A DNA stretch of 64,000 nt from Arabidopsis thaliana (lineage: Eukaryota > Streptophyta > Magnoliopsida > Brassicales > Brassicaceae): positions 28,939,971-29,003,970 of the forward strand of contig NC_003070.9 of the NCBI RefSeq assembly GCF_000001735.4, read 5' to 3'. Each line of letters begins with the position of its first letter. Positions within the stretch are counted from its first letter, which is position 1. The notes below the pieces were generated by a model, which ran no database searches, had not been told where the DNA came from, and saw only the letters and a program-made list of their open reading frames with translations. Below, piece after piece: positions 50,208 through 59,820 of the stretch. The position numbers and the translations under genes were made by a program.

Positions 50208-51320
50208 TCAGAAAATAGGAAAACAACACTTAGTTTTCGGACCACTACCACTTACTGTCCAAGTCCTAGCTTCACCTCTTCCTTCACTACCATCATCAAA
50301 CACAGACCAAGACCAAGAACCTTTCTTACAACCGGAGACTCTTCGACGATTCTCTGGTAGCCACTTGGACTGCATGTATCTCGTAGTCCTCCATGGAGGC
50401 CTAGACATTCCTTCTTTCTTCATGGACTTTTTCATCTCACCACAAACCAACGAAACAACTCTTCTCAGTCTCCCTTCTGTCGCCACAAACACTAATGGAA
50501 GCATCTCAGTCATATCTTTGTAAGCTTCTGTCTGTCTCGCTAGCTCAAACTGAGTTTTGAAGTCAAGATCAATTATCACACGTTTCAGCTTGCTTACGCC
50601 ATCACGGTTGCTATCACCCTTCACCATGACGTCAATGTACTCATACTTCCTCGAGCACCTAAACACTCTACACCCTGTAACAACATTTTCACAAACAAAA
50701 CCCACAAATAAATATCTTATCATCACAAAACCCACAAATAAATAACTTATCAAAAACCCACAAATAAATAACTTATCATAAAAAAACCCAAAAAAGTAAA
50801 GAAATAGAGACTTTCCCATTGTTATCTAATAGTCAAGGAAAAGGTCAAAGGTTGTTTTTATATGGATCTTTCTAGATATTCATATATATTATCTTTCTTT
50901 GAAAGTGTGTTGTTTACCTTCACGATGATCAAAAGAAGAGTCCCATGAGGTTTTGGAGAGAGAAGCATCATAGCCTTCAGATCTGAGTTTAGAGACAATC
51001 TTGTTCATCACATCTCTCTTCTCATCGTCTCCTTCATATGATAACCTTCCTCCATTGATAAACGACCATATCTTCTCTTCCATCTCCTTCTCTTTTTCTC
51101 CTTTTGCCCTAAGAATCTCCTGTAAAAATATTTCTAGCTAGGTTTAACCTTTTTATCCAGAAAAAAAAAGAGAAAATGTATTTGGTGAAAAGAGATATGT
51201 AGAGACCTTAAGAGTGATAAGAGCCGTTGTAGAACTCTCAATATGCTGGGAGACGGTGATCGGAGACTCGATATAATCGAGCACAAGCTTCTCTAAATCT
51301 TCTTCTCCCAAGCTTCCCAT
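50208..51320 (-). CDS. DUF506 (PDDEXK-like) protein, copy 1 (At1g77145 type)
   Basis: Three exons: 51207-51320, 50918-51119 and 50208-50674, giving 260 residues from the ATG at 51320. An N-terminal helix (MGSLGEEDLEKLVLDYIE) precedes a short variable part. The conserved DUF506 core reads RSEGYDASLSKTSWDSSF, then YEYIDVMV, then VIIDLDFKTQFELARQTEAY with the D-x-D-F-K motif, then LPLVFVATEGRLRRVVSLVC. The tail ends KTKCCFPIF. DUF506 is a plant family placed in the PDDEXK nuclease-like fold group. One Arabidopsis member represses root-hair elongation, but biochemical activity is unproven. It sits in the first unit of a tandem duplication and appears intact. Confidence 0.88.
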
Positions 51321-52905
51321 CTCAAAATGTTCTTTCACCTGTGTCTCTTCCTATTCTTCTAGGTTTTTTTTTTTTTGAGAAAAAGGTTGTGAGGGCAAAA
51401 GTTATTATGCAGTTGAGTCTCTTTATGAATATAACTGAGTGACGTGTGTCATAATCTTATCCATTGTCATTTGCATTATTAAATGAACTGTTTTATTATT
51501 CGTTTTCTAATGTTTTGTTGTATTAGCTTATATGTTTTAGATAACATGAGTTTGCGTCGTGACTTTTCTTTCTTTTTTGCCCTTTTCTTCGAAATACAAA
51601 CTACTTTGCGTTTGATGTCATACGCGACTGTATAAAAAGTCGTTTCATGTCATTTTCCACTTGTCGTATATTCCACATAGTCGATGCTTGAGATTATAAT
51701 TATGTATACGTGGATATTTTAGATTAAACTCAATTCGTAAGTCTTGATTTTTATTTAATATTTTTTGATATTTTAATTTGTTTTAGAATGTTATATCTAA
51801 TAAAGTGGTAATTTCACTATGTCTAATCACACAAAAAATAGTACTAGTTTTTTTTTTTTTTAAATGAAATATTAATTGATCAGGAGTCTATATAGAAGAT
51901 ATATTCATATTATTCAAAGAAATTAAAATTAATATTATTTTTCGTTGATTTGGACCGATCCCTCAGTCTTTGGTAAAATCACAATGTCAACACTCAACAG
52001 AAAACCAAAATGCAAAACCCTCACGAGACTAATGTTTCTTCAATACTTTATCTGTGTCTATTGAATTATCGATCAAAGTAGATAGATATGCACGTCATAG
52101 CATATACTATAATGTTGATCGAAATGGGCTCACCATCGATCCAAACTCACTGTCACATATTTGGAAGCAAGGTTATCTCGTAATCAATTTTGTCTGTTCA
52201 TTGATGGCTAAACCATCTTATATAACCTTTTAATAGATTTTGTCTTATACGACGATACCACACGCATATATATATACTTATCAAGATAAAATATTAGCAT
52301 GACGATATTGAATCTCTAAGATAATTATAATAATAATCCGAGTGACGGTAGCTAATAATCCGATGATTTACAGCGTTTTGATTTGGATGCTCTCTAGTCA
52401 CATGGAATTTAAAATTTTCGTATTGGGCTATAATAACTCGTTTAAACTTGCAATTGTTGGAATTAAGACGGGCTAAAAGCGTGTGGACCGTATCTTCTTT
52501 ATTTGTATAATTTTTGCTTTGAAATTCGGTCCTACCTTCTTATTTTCCGAAATGAAATCAGTAAACCGGAAATTGAACACATTAAACCGGATTCCTGAAA
52601 TTAGCGGAGTTAAATCGAGTTTTAAACCCCTCTGACATGATCATGATGTCGAAAATGACTAGAAAACTTTCCCAAATTCGTTATTTAGGTACTTAATTTA
52701 CTAAAATTAAATGTTATACAGATCATCTAATAATTAGATTACTTTGTTTGCATTGTATGTTTGTTTTTGTAGATTTGGTTATATCTGCAGGTGCTGTTTC
52801 TCAATGAGTGAATAAAATAGAAGGATTAAGTATCTAATTAGAAAAATTATCCTGATGTTACATTGTTCGAACATGAAGAGAGACAAGTATCGAAAGCATA
52901 TATTT
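51321..52905. other. Unit 1 spacer between DUF506 copy 1 and the PPR fragment
   Basis: Promoter of DUF506 copy 1 and the 3' flank of the PPR relic. Collinear with 56554-58162 of unit 2 (for example the shared phrase gatttggaccgatccctcag at about 51948 and 57209). No further gene seen. Confidence 0.6.
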
Positions 52906-53249
52906 TCAAATTGTCGTTGAAGCATAGCTATAGGCAGGAATCTTAGCAACCTTCTTCTTCTTCATCAACTTCCTAACTCTCTCAACATCTTTCCACATCC
53001 CTCTGAGTGCATACACATTAGCCAATTAAGACAACATAAACCCCTACCATCAAGCAACCCCAAACCATCACGTTAGGCTTCATCGGCATCTCTTTAACAA
53101 CTTTATTGGCCTCCTTAAGCTGCCCGTCACGGCTCAACAGATCAACTATGCATCCGTAATGCGATAATCCTGGTTCTAGTTCGAACTCTGACTTCATCAT
53201 CACGAAATACGTTTTTCCTTCCTCTACAAGACCTCCATGGACGCAAGCA
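52906..53249 (-). pseudogene. Truncated 3' fragment of the neighbouring PPR gene
   Basis: Matches the last ~420 bp of the PPR gene at 58163-59566 (phrases VEEGKTYF, SHYGCIVDLLSRDGQL and PMKPNVMVWGCLM are readable). The 5' two thirds are missing because the duplication breakpoint lies inside the coding region. A further internal deletion of about 100 bp near 53022-53050 removes the segment after CLM. No start or promoter; expected to be non-functional. Confidence 0.92.
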
Positions 53250-53776
53250 ACTTCTTAGTTATAATTAGTTAACTGACTTTTTGAATTTTGATTATTGTGT
53301 GCTTAGCCGAAGTTTCTAGCAAACTACCACCGGATTTAGCTCGAAAGAATAAAGCGTGACGAAATAGATTAAGACAAAACAAACAAAAAAGAGAGATTAC
53401 TTATAATTATCAAAGTACATATGATTGAAAGTGATGGTTTGGTTATAATTTAATTACAGTTTAAACTTTAGGTATTTTGTTGAGGTCTTATATAAATACA
53501 CATCATCGTTCTTATCATATGATTCTGATTTTAGATATTTCGTAAGAAAACTACCAATTGGTTACATGTGCAACAATGAATGCAAATATGCAATTCATGC
53601 TAAATTGGAAAATTTGTCATCATTAAAATTCAGTGCTGGAGGGTTTTAGACGTTGAGCATTCAAATCAAATTCTTTTGATTTTGAAAGGAAAGTTTAATT
53701 ACAAAATTTCCACCGAATATTTTTTTAAGAAAATACTGAATGTTTTTAACTGATCTAATTATAATGAATCTAATAT

Positions 53777-54750
53777 GGGTAATATTAGGCAATAGCCAAA
53801 TTTGACATCTTAATAAAGAAATTAACTATGTGTCAGATTTTTTTGGTAAATGACTTTTTTTTATGGTGGGGTAGGGGTGAAGAAAAGACCAATTAACCTT
53901 GTAAACTTATAGTTTTTACGATGATACATTTGTTTGTGGTGGTGGAGACTTCATAAGGTTCAGTGAGAAAAAGAAAAGAGACTCATAAGATTCAGGGAGA
54001 AAAAGAAAAGAGATTCAGAGGTGGAAGTCATAATCATCGTGATATTATTACAGAGTAAGTAGCCCAGAAAGAGTGTCATCTGACGACAAAAAATTAAAGA
54101 AAAAAAAGAAATCATGTACTTTTTAAAAATAACATGAATCAAATTAATATAACGAAAGAATAATCATCGTAATATTATTATAAAGTAAATAGTCCAGAAA
54201 GAGAGTCATCTCACGTCAAAAAATTAAAGAAAAAAAGAAAAAAAATCATGTACTTTTTTAAAATAACATGAATCGAGTAAAAATAACGAAAGAAATGTAT
54301 TTTTGAACAATAGCATGTCAAATTAAACAATAGCATGGCATATTAGAAAATCACATGTAAAACAGAAATATAGTATGTTAAACGGAAAGATACTGGTACA
54401 TCATAAAATACTACATAAAATTTAGAAAAAAATCATGCAAATTTAAGAAGTGACATGAATAAAATAACGAAAAAACAATTTGGCATTTGGTCATAGTCAT
54501 CGTGACATTATTACGGAGTAAGTGGTGGTAGAGAATATCCATAAAGAAAAGAGAAGTTGACGACATAGATCCGGCGAGGGAGAGAATCCAGCAAAGATAG
54601 AGAAAGAGAAAAAAAAACAGAAAGAAAATGAGAGAGAAGATGAGAAAAAGGATGTTTCAGTAATTTTATTTGCCTTTCCGACAAGATACTATTGTCCATA
54701 GTCATTTACTCTATTCTTATTGATTTCATAGTTATTTCTTACATATACTC
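53777..54750. mobile_element. Non-autonomous Mutator-like (MULE) insertion, 974 bp
   Basis: Flanked by a perfect 9-bp direct repeat ATCTAATAT (53768-53776 and 54751-54759), the target-duplication size of MULEs. The empty site is preserved in unit 1 at about 49408-49416 (gaatctaatatatcac), which fixes both ends. The termini are weakly inverted: gggtaatattaggcaatagc against gagtatatgtaagaaataac on the other strand, with about 13 of the first 22 positions matching. This fits the poor-TIR or VANDAL-like MULE groups. No transposase is encoded. Internal tandem copies (about 130 bp) occur. Confidence 0.8.
54031..54294. repeat. Two 130-134 bp direct repeats inside the MULE-like element
   Basis: 54031-54160 and 54161-54294 both start taatcatcgt and end aacgaaagaa, with about 88% identity by eye. 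A third partial copy of the first 27 bp lies at 54496-54522. Tandem subterminal repeats are common in MULEs and can bind transposase or accessory proteins. Confidence 0.8.
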
Positions 54751-54759
54751 ATCTAATAT

Positions 54760-55417
54760 ATCATTTTCACTTTTTATGAATAAGTGATTTTGTTAATTTG
54801 TAATTTTGTATATTCAGTAACATTCATGTTTCTTAAAAAAGGGTTCATTATAAATATTCAAATCAGTTTTTTTAAACGTTTATAACCGTTTATACAAAAA
54901 CACTCTCGATGTTTTTCTTTTAGAAAATGTTGCTCTACAATTCATCTAAATCTTTAGCACGAAAATTCATGTAAATCTTCAGCAAAAAAAAAGAACCATG
55001 GTCCATCTATAGGAGATAAACAGTCAATGAATAAAAAAGTATTTATCTAATTCAACATCTTCAATGTAGTCCTCGCATAAAGAATGATATCCACCATAAG
55101 CTTAAACCAAAAGATCTTTAGATACTACTAAAATAGGCAGTTTACTGTCTCAATAAAATGGAAATTTTCATCACGACAAAAACACATATTATATAATCCA
55201 TCGGCTATTGATACAAGTAGAAGATGCAACATATAGCATCAGAGAAAAACCTGACACAACAAGCCCCACATCCTTTTTTTAGCAATTCAAAAATTTCAAG
55301 AACACCCCCAAAAAGGAATAATCAAACGAAACAAAAAACAAAAACAACTCCGATGTTTTTATGTTTTAAGTTTTAAAAACTGATAAACAAAGAAAAAGAA
55401 AACGCTGCGCATCCCTC
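54760..55417. other. Unit 2 spacer downstream of DUF506 copy 2
   Basis: Collinear with about 49417-50207 of unit 1 with several short indels. No gene seen. Confidence 0.6.
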
Positions 55418-56553
55418 TCAGAAAATAGGAAAACAACACTTAGTTTTCGGACCACTCACTGTCCAAGACCTAGCTTCACCTATTCCTTCACCACCATCAT
55501 CAAACACAGACCAAGACCAAGACCCTTTCTTACAACCAGCATCTCTTCGACAATTCTCTGGTAGCCACTTGGACTGCATGTATCTCGAAGTCCTCCATGG
55601 AGGCCTAGACATTCCTTCTTTCTTCATGGACTTTTTCATCTCACCACAAACCAACGAAACAACTCTTCTCAGTCTCCCTTCTGTCGCCACAAACACTGTC
55701 GGAAGCATCTCAGTCATATCTTTGTAAGCTTCTGTCTGTCTCGCTAGCTCAAACTGAGTTTTGAAGTCAAGATCAATTATCACACGTTTCAGCTTGCTTA
55801 CGCCATCACGGTCGCTATCACCGATCACCATGGCGTCTATGTACTCGTACTTCCTCGAGCACGTAAACACTCTACACCCTATATAACAACATTTTCACAA
55901 ACAAAACCCACAAATAAATAACTTATATCATCACAAAACCCACAAATATATAACTTATCATAACAAAAACCCACAAATAAATAACTTATCATAACAAAAC
56001 CCAAAAAATAAAGAAGTAGAGACTTTCTCATTGTTATCTAATAGTCAAGGAAAAAGTATTCAACATTTACAAAGGTTGTTTTTATATATGGATCTTTCTA
56101 GATATTCATATATATATTTCTACTTTCTTTGAAAGTGTGTTGTTTACCTTCACGATGATCAAAAGAAGAGTCCCATGAGGTTTTGGAGAGAGAAGCATTA
56201 TAGCCCTCAGATCTGAGTTTAGAGACAATCTTGTTCATCACATCTCTCTTCTCATCGTCTCCTTCATATGATAACCTTCCTCTATTGATATACGACCTTA
56301 TCTTCTCTTCCATCTCCTTCTCTTCTACTCCTTTTGCCCTAAGAATCTCCTGTAAAAATATTTCCTGAAAAAAAAAACCTTTTTATCTTGAAAAAAAGAG
56401 AAGAGAAAATGTATTTGGTGAAAAGAGATATGTAGAGACCTGAAGAGTGATAAGAGCCTTTGAAGAAGTGTTGATATGCTGAGAGACGGTCATCGGAGAC
56501 TCGATATAACCGAGCACAAGCTTCTCGAAATCTTCTTCTCCCAAGCTTCCCAT
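55418..56553 (-). CDS. DUF506 (PDDEXK-like) protein, copy 2 (At1g77160 type)
   Basis: Three exons: 56440-56553, 56148-56349 and 55418-55878, giving 258 residues. Same intron positions as copy 1. Differences are scattered substitutions (e.g. VLGYIESPMTVSQHINTSSK against VLDYIESPITVSQHIESSTT) and a two-residue deletion near the C-terminus (WTVSGPKTKC against WTVSGSGPKTKC). The D-x-D-F-K motif (IDLDFKTQFELAR) and CCFPIF tail are kept. Both copies are open, so either may be functional. Function is as uncertain as for copy 1. Confidence 0.88.
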
Positions 56554-58162
56554 CTCAAACGTTCTTTCACCTGTCTCTTCCTATTCTTCTAGGTTTTTTT
56601 TTTTTGAGAAAAGGTTGTAAGGGCAAGAATTTATTATTATGCCATTGAGTCTTCTTTATGAATATAACTGAGTGACGTGTGTCATAATCCTATTCACTGT
56701 CATTTACATTATTAAATGAACTGTTTCTTAATCGTTCTCTAATGTTTTGTTGTATTAGCTTTATATGTTTTTGATAACATGAGTTTTGAGTCATGACTTT
56801 TCTTTCTTTTTCCCCCTTTTCTTCTTCGAAATACAAAACAACTTTGCGTTTGATGTCATACGCGACGGTACAAAAAGTCGTTTCATGTCATTTTCCACAT
56901 ATTCGATGCTATTATATATTCCACATTTGGAGTATAATTTTATATACGTGAATATTTTAGATTAAACTTCAATTCGTAAGTCTTGATTTTTATTCAATAT
57001 TTTTGATATATATATATATATATATTTTGGAGAATGTGATATCTAAGTAACAATGTGAAAGATCATTGTCAAGTAATTTCACTATTTTTAATCACACAAA
57101 AATAGTAGTTGTTTTTTGAAAAAAAATCTTAAATAATTGATTATGAGTGTATATACAAGAATATATTCATATTATTCATAGAAATTAAAATTAATATTAT
57201 TTTTCGTTGATTTGGACCGATCCCTCAGTCTTTGGTAAAATACTAAAATCACAATGTCAACACTCAACAGAAAACCAAAATGCAAAACCCTCACGAGACT
57301 AATGTTTTTTTTAATTCTTTATCTGTGTCTATTTTATTATCGATCAAATTAGCTAGATATGCATGTCATAGCATATACTATAATATTGATCAAAATGGGC
57401 TTACCATCGATCAAACTCATTGTCACATATTCGATATTTGGAAGCAGGATTATCTCGGAAGCAAATTTGTCCGTTCAAACTCATTTGATGGCTAATCTAT
57501 AGTATTAACTTTTCTATAGATTTGTCTTATACGACGATGCCACACGCATGTTTATATATATATACATACTTAACAAGATAGTAAAATATTATTATGACGA
57601 TTTTGAATCTCTAGGATATTATAACGGTAGTAATAATCCAATGATTTACAACATTTTGATTTGAATGCTATCTAGTCATCTAGAATTTAAATTTTTCATA
57701 TGGTGCTATACTAATAACTCGTAAAATAGTAAATTAGAAGCCTAAACTTGCAATTAGGGAAATTAAGACGGGCTAAAAGCGTGTGGACCCTATCTTTTTT
57801 GTTTACATAATTTTTGCTTTGAAATTGGGTCCTACCCGCTGTCAAAACAATTCCTGGGTCCCGCCTTGTTGTTTTCCAAAATGAAATCAGTAAACCGGAA
57901 ATTGAACACATTAAACCGGAAGCCTTCAATTAGTTGAAATCGAGTTTTAAACTCCTCTCGACATGATCTTGATGTCGGAAATGACTAGCAAAATTGCCAA
58001 CACGATATCTGAGTACTTAATTTACTAAATCTAAAACTGCAATGTCAGGTGTTGTTTCTCAGTGAGTGAATAAAATAGAAGGATTAAGGATCTAATTAGA
58101 AAAATTATCTTGATCTTCTTTGTTATGATGTTACATTTTTCGAACATGTAGAGAAACAAGTT
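56554..58162. other. Spacer between DUF506 copy 2 and the PPR gene
   Basis: Promoter of DUF506 copy 2 and the PPR 3' flank. An AT repeat lies at about 57007-57026. The open frame at 57280-57495 has no recognisable domain and is broken in the sister unit, so it is rejected as a gene. Confidence 0.55.
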
Positions 58163-59566
58163 TCAAAATGTCGTTGAAGCATAGCTATAGGCAGGAATCT
58201 TAGCAACCTTCTTCGTCTTCATCAACTTCCTAACTCTCTCAACATCTTTCCACATCCCTCTGAGTGCATACACATTAGCCAAGACAACATAAACACCATC
58301 GTTCCACGGCTCAAGCTCAACCATGTATGGAGCCACCCACTCAGCCATCTCAACATCCCCAAACTTCTCACACCCTCCCATCAAACAACCCCAAACCATC
58401 ACGTTAGGCTTCATCGGCATCTCCTCAACAACTTTCTTTGCCTCCTTAAGCTGCCCGTCACGGCTCAATAGATCAACTATGCATCCGTAATGCGATAATC
58501 CCGGTTCTAGCTCGAACTCTGACTTCATCATCGCAAAATATGTTTTTCCTTCCTCCACAAGACCTCCATGGACGCAAGCACTGAGAACTCCAACGAACGT
58601 GATCTTGTTTGGTCTGACACCGAATTCTCTCATCTGACGAAAGCATTCTAAAGCCTCTAATGTATTCCCGTTAGCTGCGTAACCCACGATCATAGAACTC
58701 CAAGAGACAACGTTTCTCTGTCGCATTTCCTCGAATATGTGACTCGCTAAATCCATACGCCCACATTTTCCATACATATCAATGAGCGAATTCAGCATCA
58801 TGATATCAGACTTCTCTTCGGTCTTAGCTTGTAGAACGCATTTATGCAACTGAAAAGCCAAGCTCAAGTCACCTAATCCTCCACAAGAAGCAGTCACACT
58901 AACCATAGTGAAATCATCAGGCTCAAGTCCACTCCTTTTCATATCCACAAACATTTCCACCGCCTCGTTAGCTCGACCAGCGTGATTCAACCCTCCGATA
59001 ATGGCGTTCCAAGACCCCAGCTTTCTCTCAGGATTTTCATCGAACACCTTACGTGCGTTCTCAAATTCCCCTGCTTTACAATACAATGTAATGAACCCAC
59101 TCTCGCAGAACTCATCTCCGACGAACCCTAACCTAACGGCGACGGAATGAAGCTCCTTTCCCAACGTAAAATCATGAATTTGAACGGCTGCTTTGATTAC
59201 AATCGGAAGAGAATATCGATCGGGTAAAACAGTCGATCTCACCATACCGAGATATACTTGAATTGCATCGAGAGGAGACTCATGGCGAATGTAAGATCGC
59301 ATGATGTTGTTCCATAAGAAAGCGATCGGATATTGATCGAGGATTCGTGAACGGAAGATGTCACCATGGATCCGACGAACACGAGCTAGGCTAGTGCAGT
59401 TTGATAACAGAGTAGCTAAGAGTTTGTTTCGATCTTGAGGCGAAAGAGGCGTAACCGAGGAAGATGATGTAGTGACGAAATGATTCAAACGGTGAAAGAT
59501 CGTGAAGTGATTTGTTCTCTTAGTACCATGAACATGAAGCTTGGAGATAAGACCAGAGAAGAACAT
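58163..59566 (-). CDS. Pentatricopeptide repeat protein, PLS-E class, probably mitochondrial (At1g77170)
   Basis: Single exon, 467 residues from the ATG at 59566. The open frame extends further upstream, but that part looks like non-coding 5' sequence, and MFFSGLISKLHVHGTKRTNH is a plausible mitochondrial presequence. About 9 PPR motifs follow, e.g. LGSWNAIIGGLNHAGRANEA and VVSWSSMIVGYAANGNTLEA, then E-type motifs (YVVLANVYALRGMWKDVERV) and a short end (KIPAYSYASTTF) without a DYW domain. By family it would bind organelle RNA and assist editing or processing. The last 420 bp are duplicated 5.3 kb away. SKIP lies 254 bp upstream on the same strand. Confidence 0.93.
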   Translation of the reverse strand: MFFSGLISKLHVHGTKRTNHFTIFHRLNHFVTTSSSSVTPLSPQDRNKLLATLLSNCTSLARVRRIHGDIFRSRILDQYPIAFLWNNIMRSYIRHESPLDAIQVYLGMVRSTVLPDRYSLPIVIKAAVQIHDFTLGKELHSVAVRLGFVGDEFCESGFITLYCKAGEFENARKVFDENPERKLGSWNAIIGGLNHAGRANEAVEMFVDMKRSGLEPDDFTMVSVTASCGGLGDLSLAFQLHKCVLQAKTEEKSDIMMLNSLIDMYGKCGRMDLASHIFEEMRQRNVVSWSSMIVGYAANGNTLEALECFRQMREFGVRPNKITFVGVLSACVHGGLVEEGKTYFAMMKSEFELEPGLSHYGCIVDLLSRDGQLKEAKKVVEEMPMKPNVMVWGCLMGGCEKFGDVEMAEWVAPYMVELEPWNDGVYVVLANVYALRGMWKDVERVRKLMKTKKVAKIPAYSYASTTF

Positions 59567-59820
59567 GTGTCTTTTTTGTTGTTGTCCTGATTCAAAACTA
59601 AGATTCTTAAGTACACAAAGTTGTAACAGTGAAAAAGAAACTAAAATAAGCTCAAAAGATCTGATATTATGAAGCTGAAAGATTGTATTCGAGTAGTTTA
59701 AGAGACTCACAACAACATAAATACTGATAATCCAAAGCAAACTGTTTTAACAGATCCAAAATAACAAGTTATATATTGAAATCAAAGATCAGTTACTGAG
59801 CTTTTTCTTTGTCTTGACTT

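Larger units (their letters stand above)
48906..53249. repeat. Tandem duplication, unit 1 (about 4.34 kb)
   Basis: Collinear with 53252-58580. The left edge is the phrase ttcttagtt shared with 53252. The right edge falls inside PPR coding sequence (gacgcaagca at 53240-53249, matching 58571-58580). It holds DUF506 copy 1 and a truncated PPR 3' fragment. Subtracting the insertion in unit 2, the two units differ in length by only a couple of bases overall, although small internal indels exist. Confidence 0.92.
53252..58580. repeat. Tandem duplication, unit 2 (about 4.34 kb plus a 983-bp insertion)
   Basis: Collinear with 48906-53249. It contains DUF506 copy 2 and the 3' third of the complete PPR gene. 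It is longer than unit 1 because a Mutator-like element and its duplicated target add 983 bp at 53777-54759. Confidence 0.92.

Noticed and set aside
57280-57495. 71-residue open frame in the unit 2 spacer
   Set aside because: The sister sequence in unit 1 does not preserve the frame, and there is no domain or splice context.
59567-59740. N-terminal extension of the second PPR gene
   Set aside because: It would add a hydrophobic, non-PPR stretch; the ATG at 59566 gives a normal mitochondrial presequence and the expected length.
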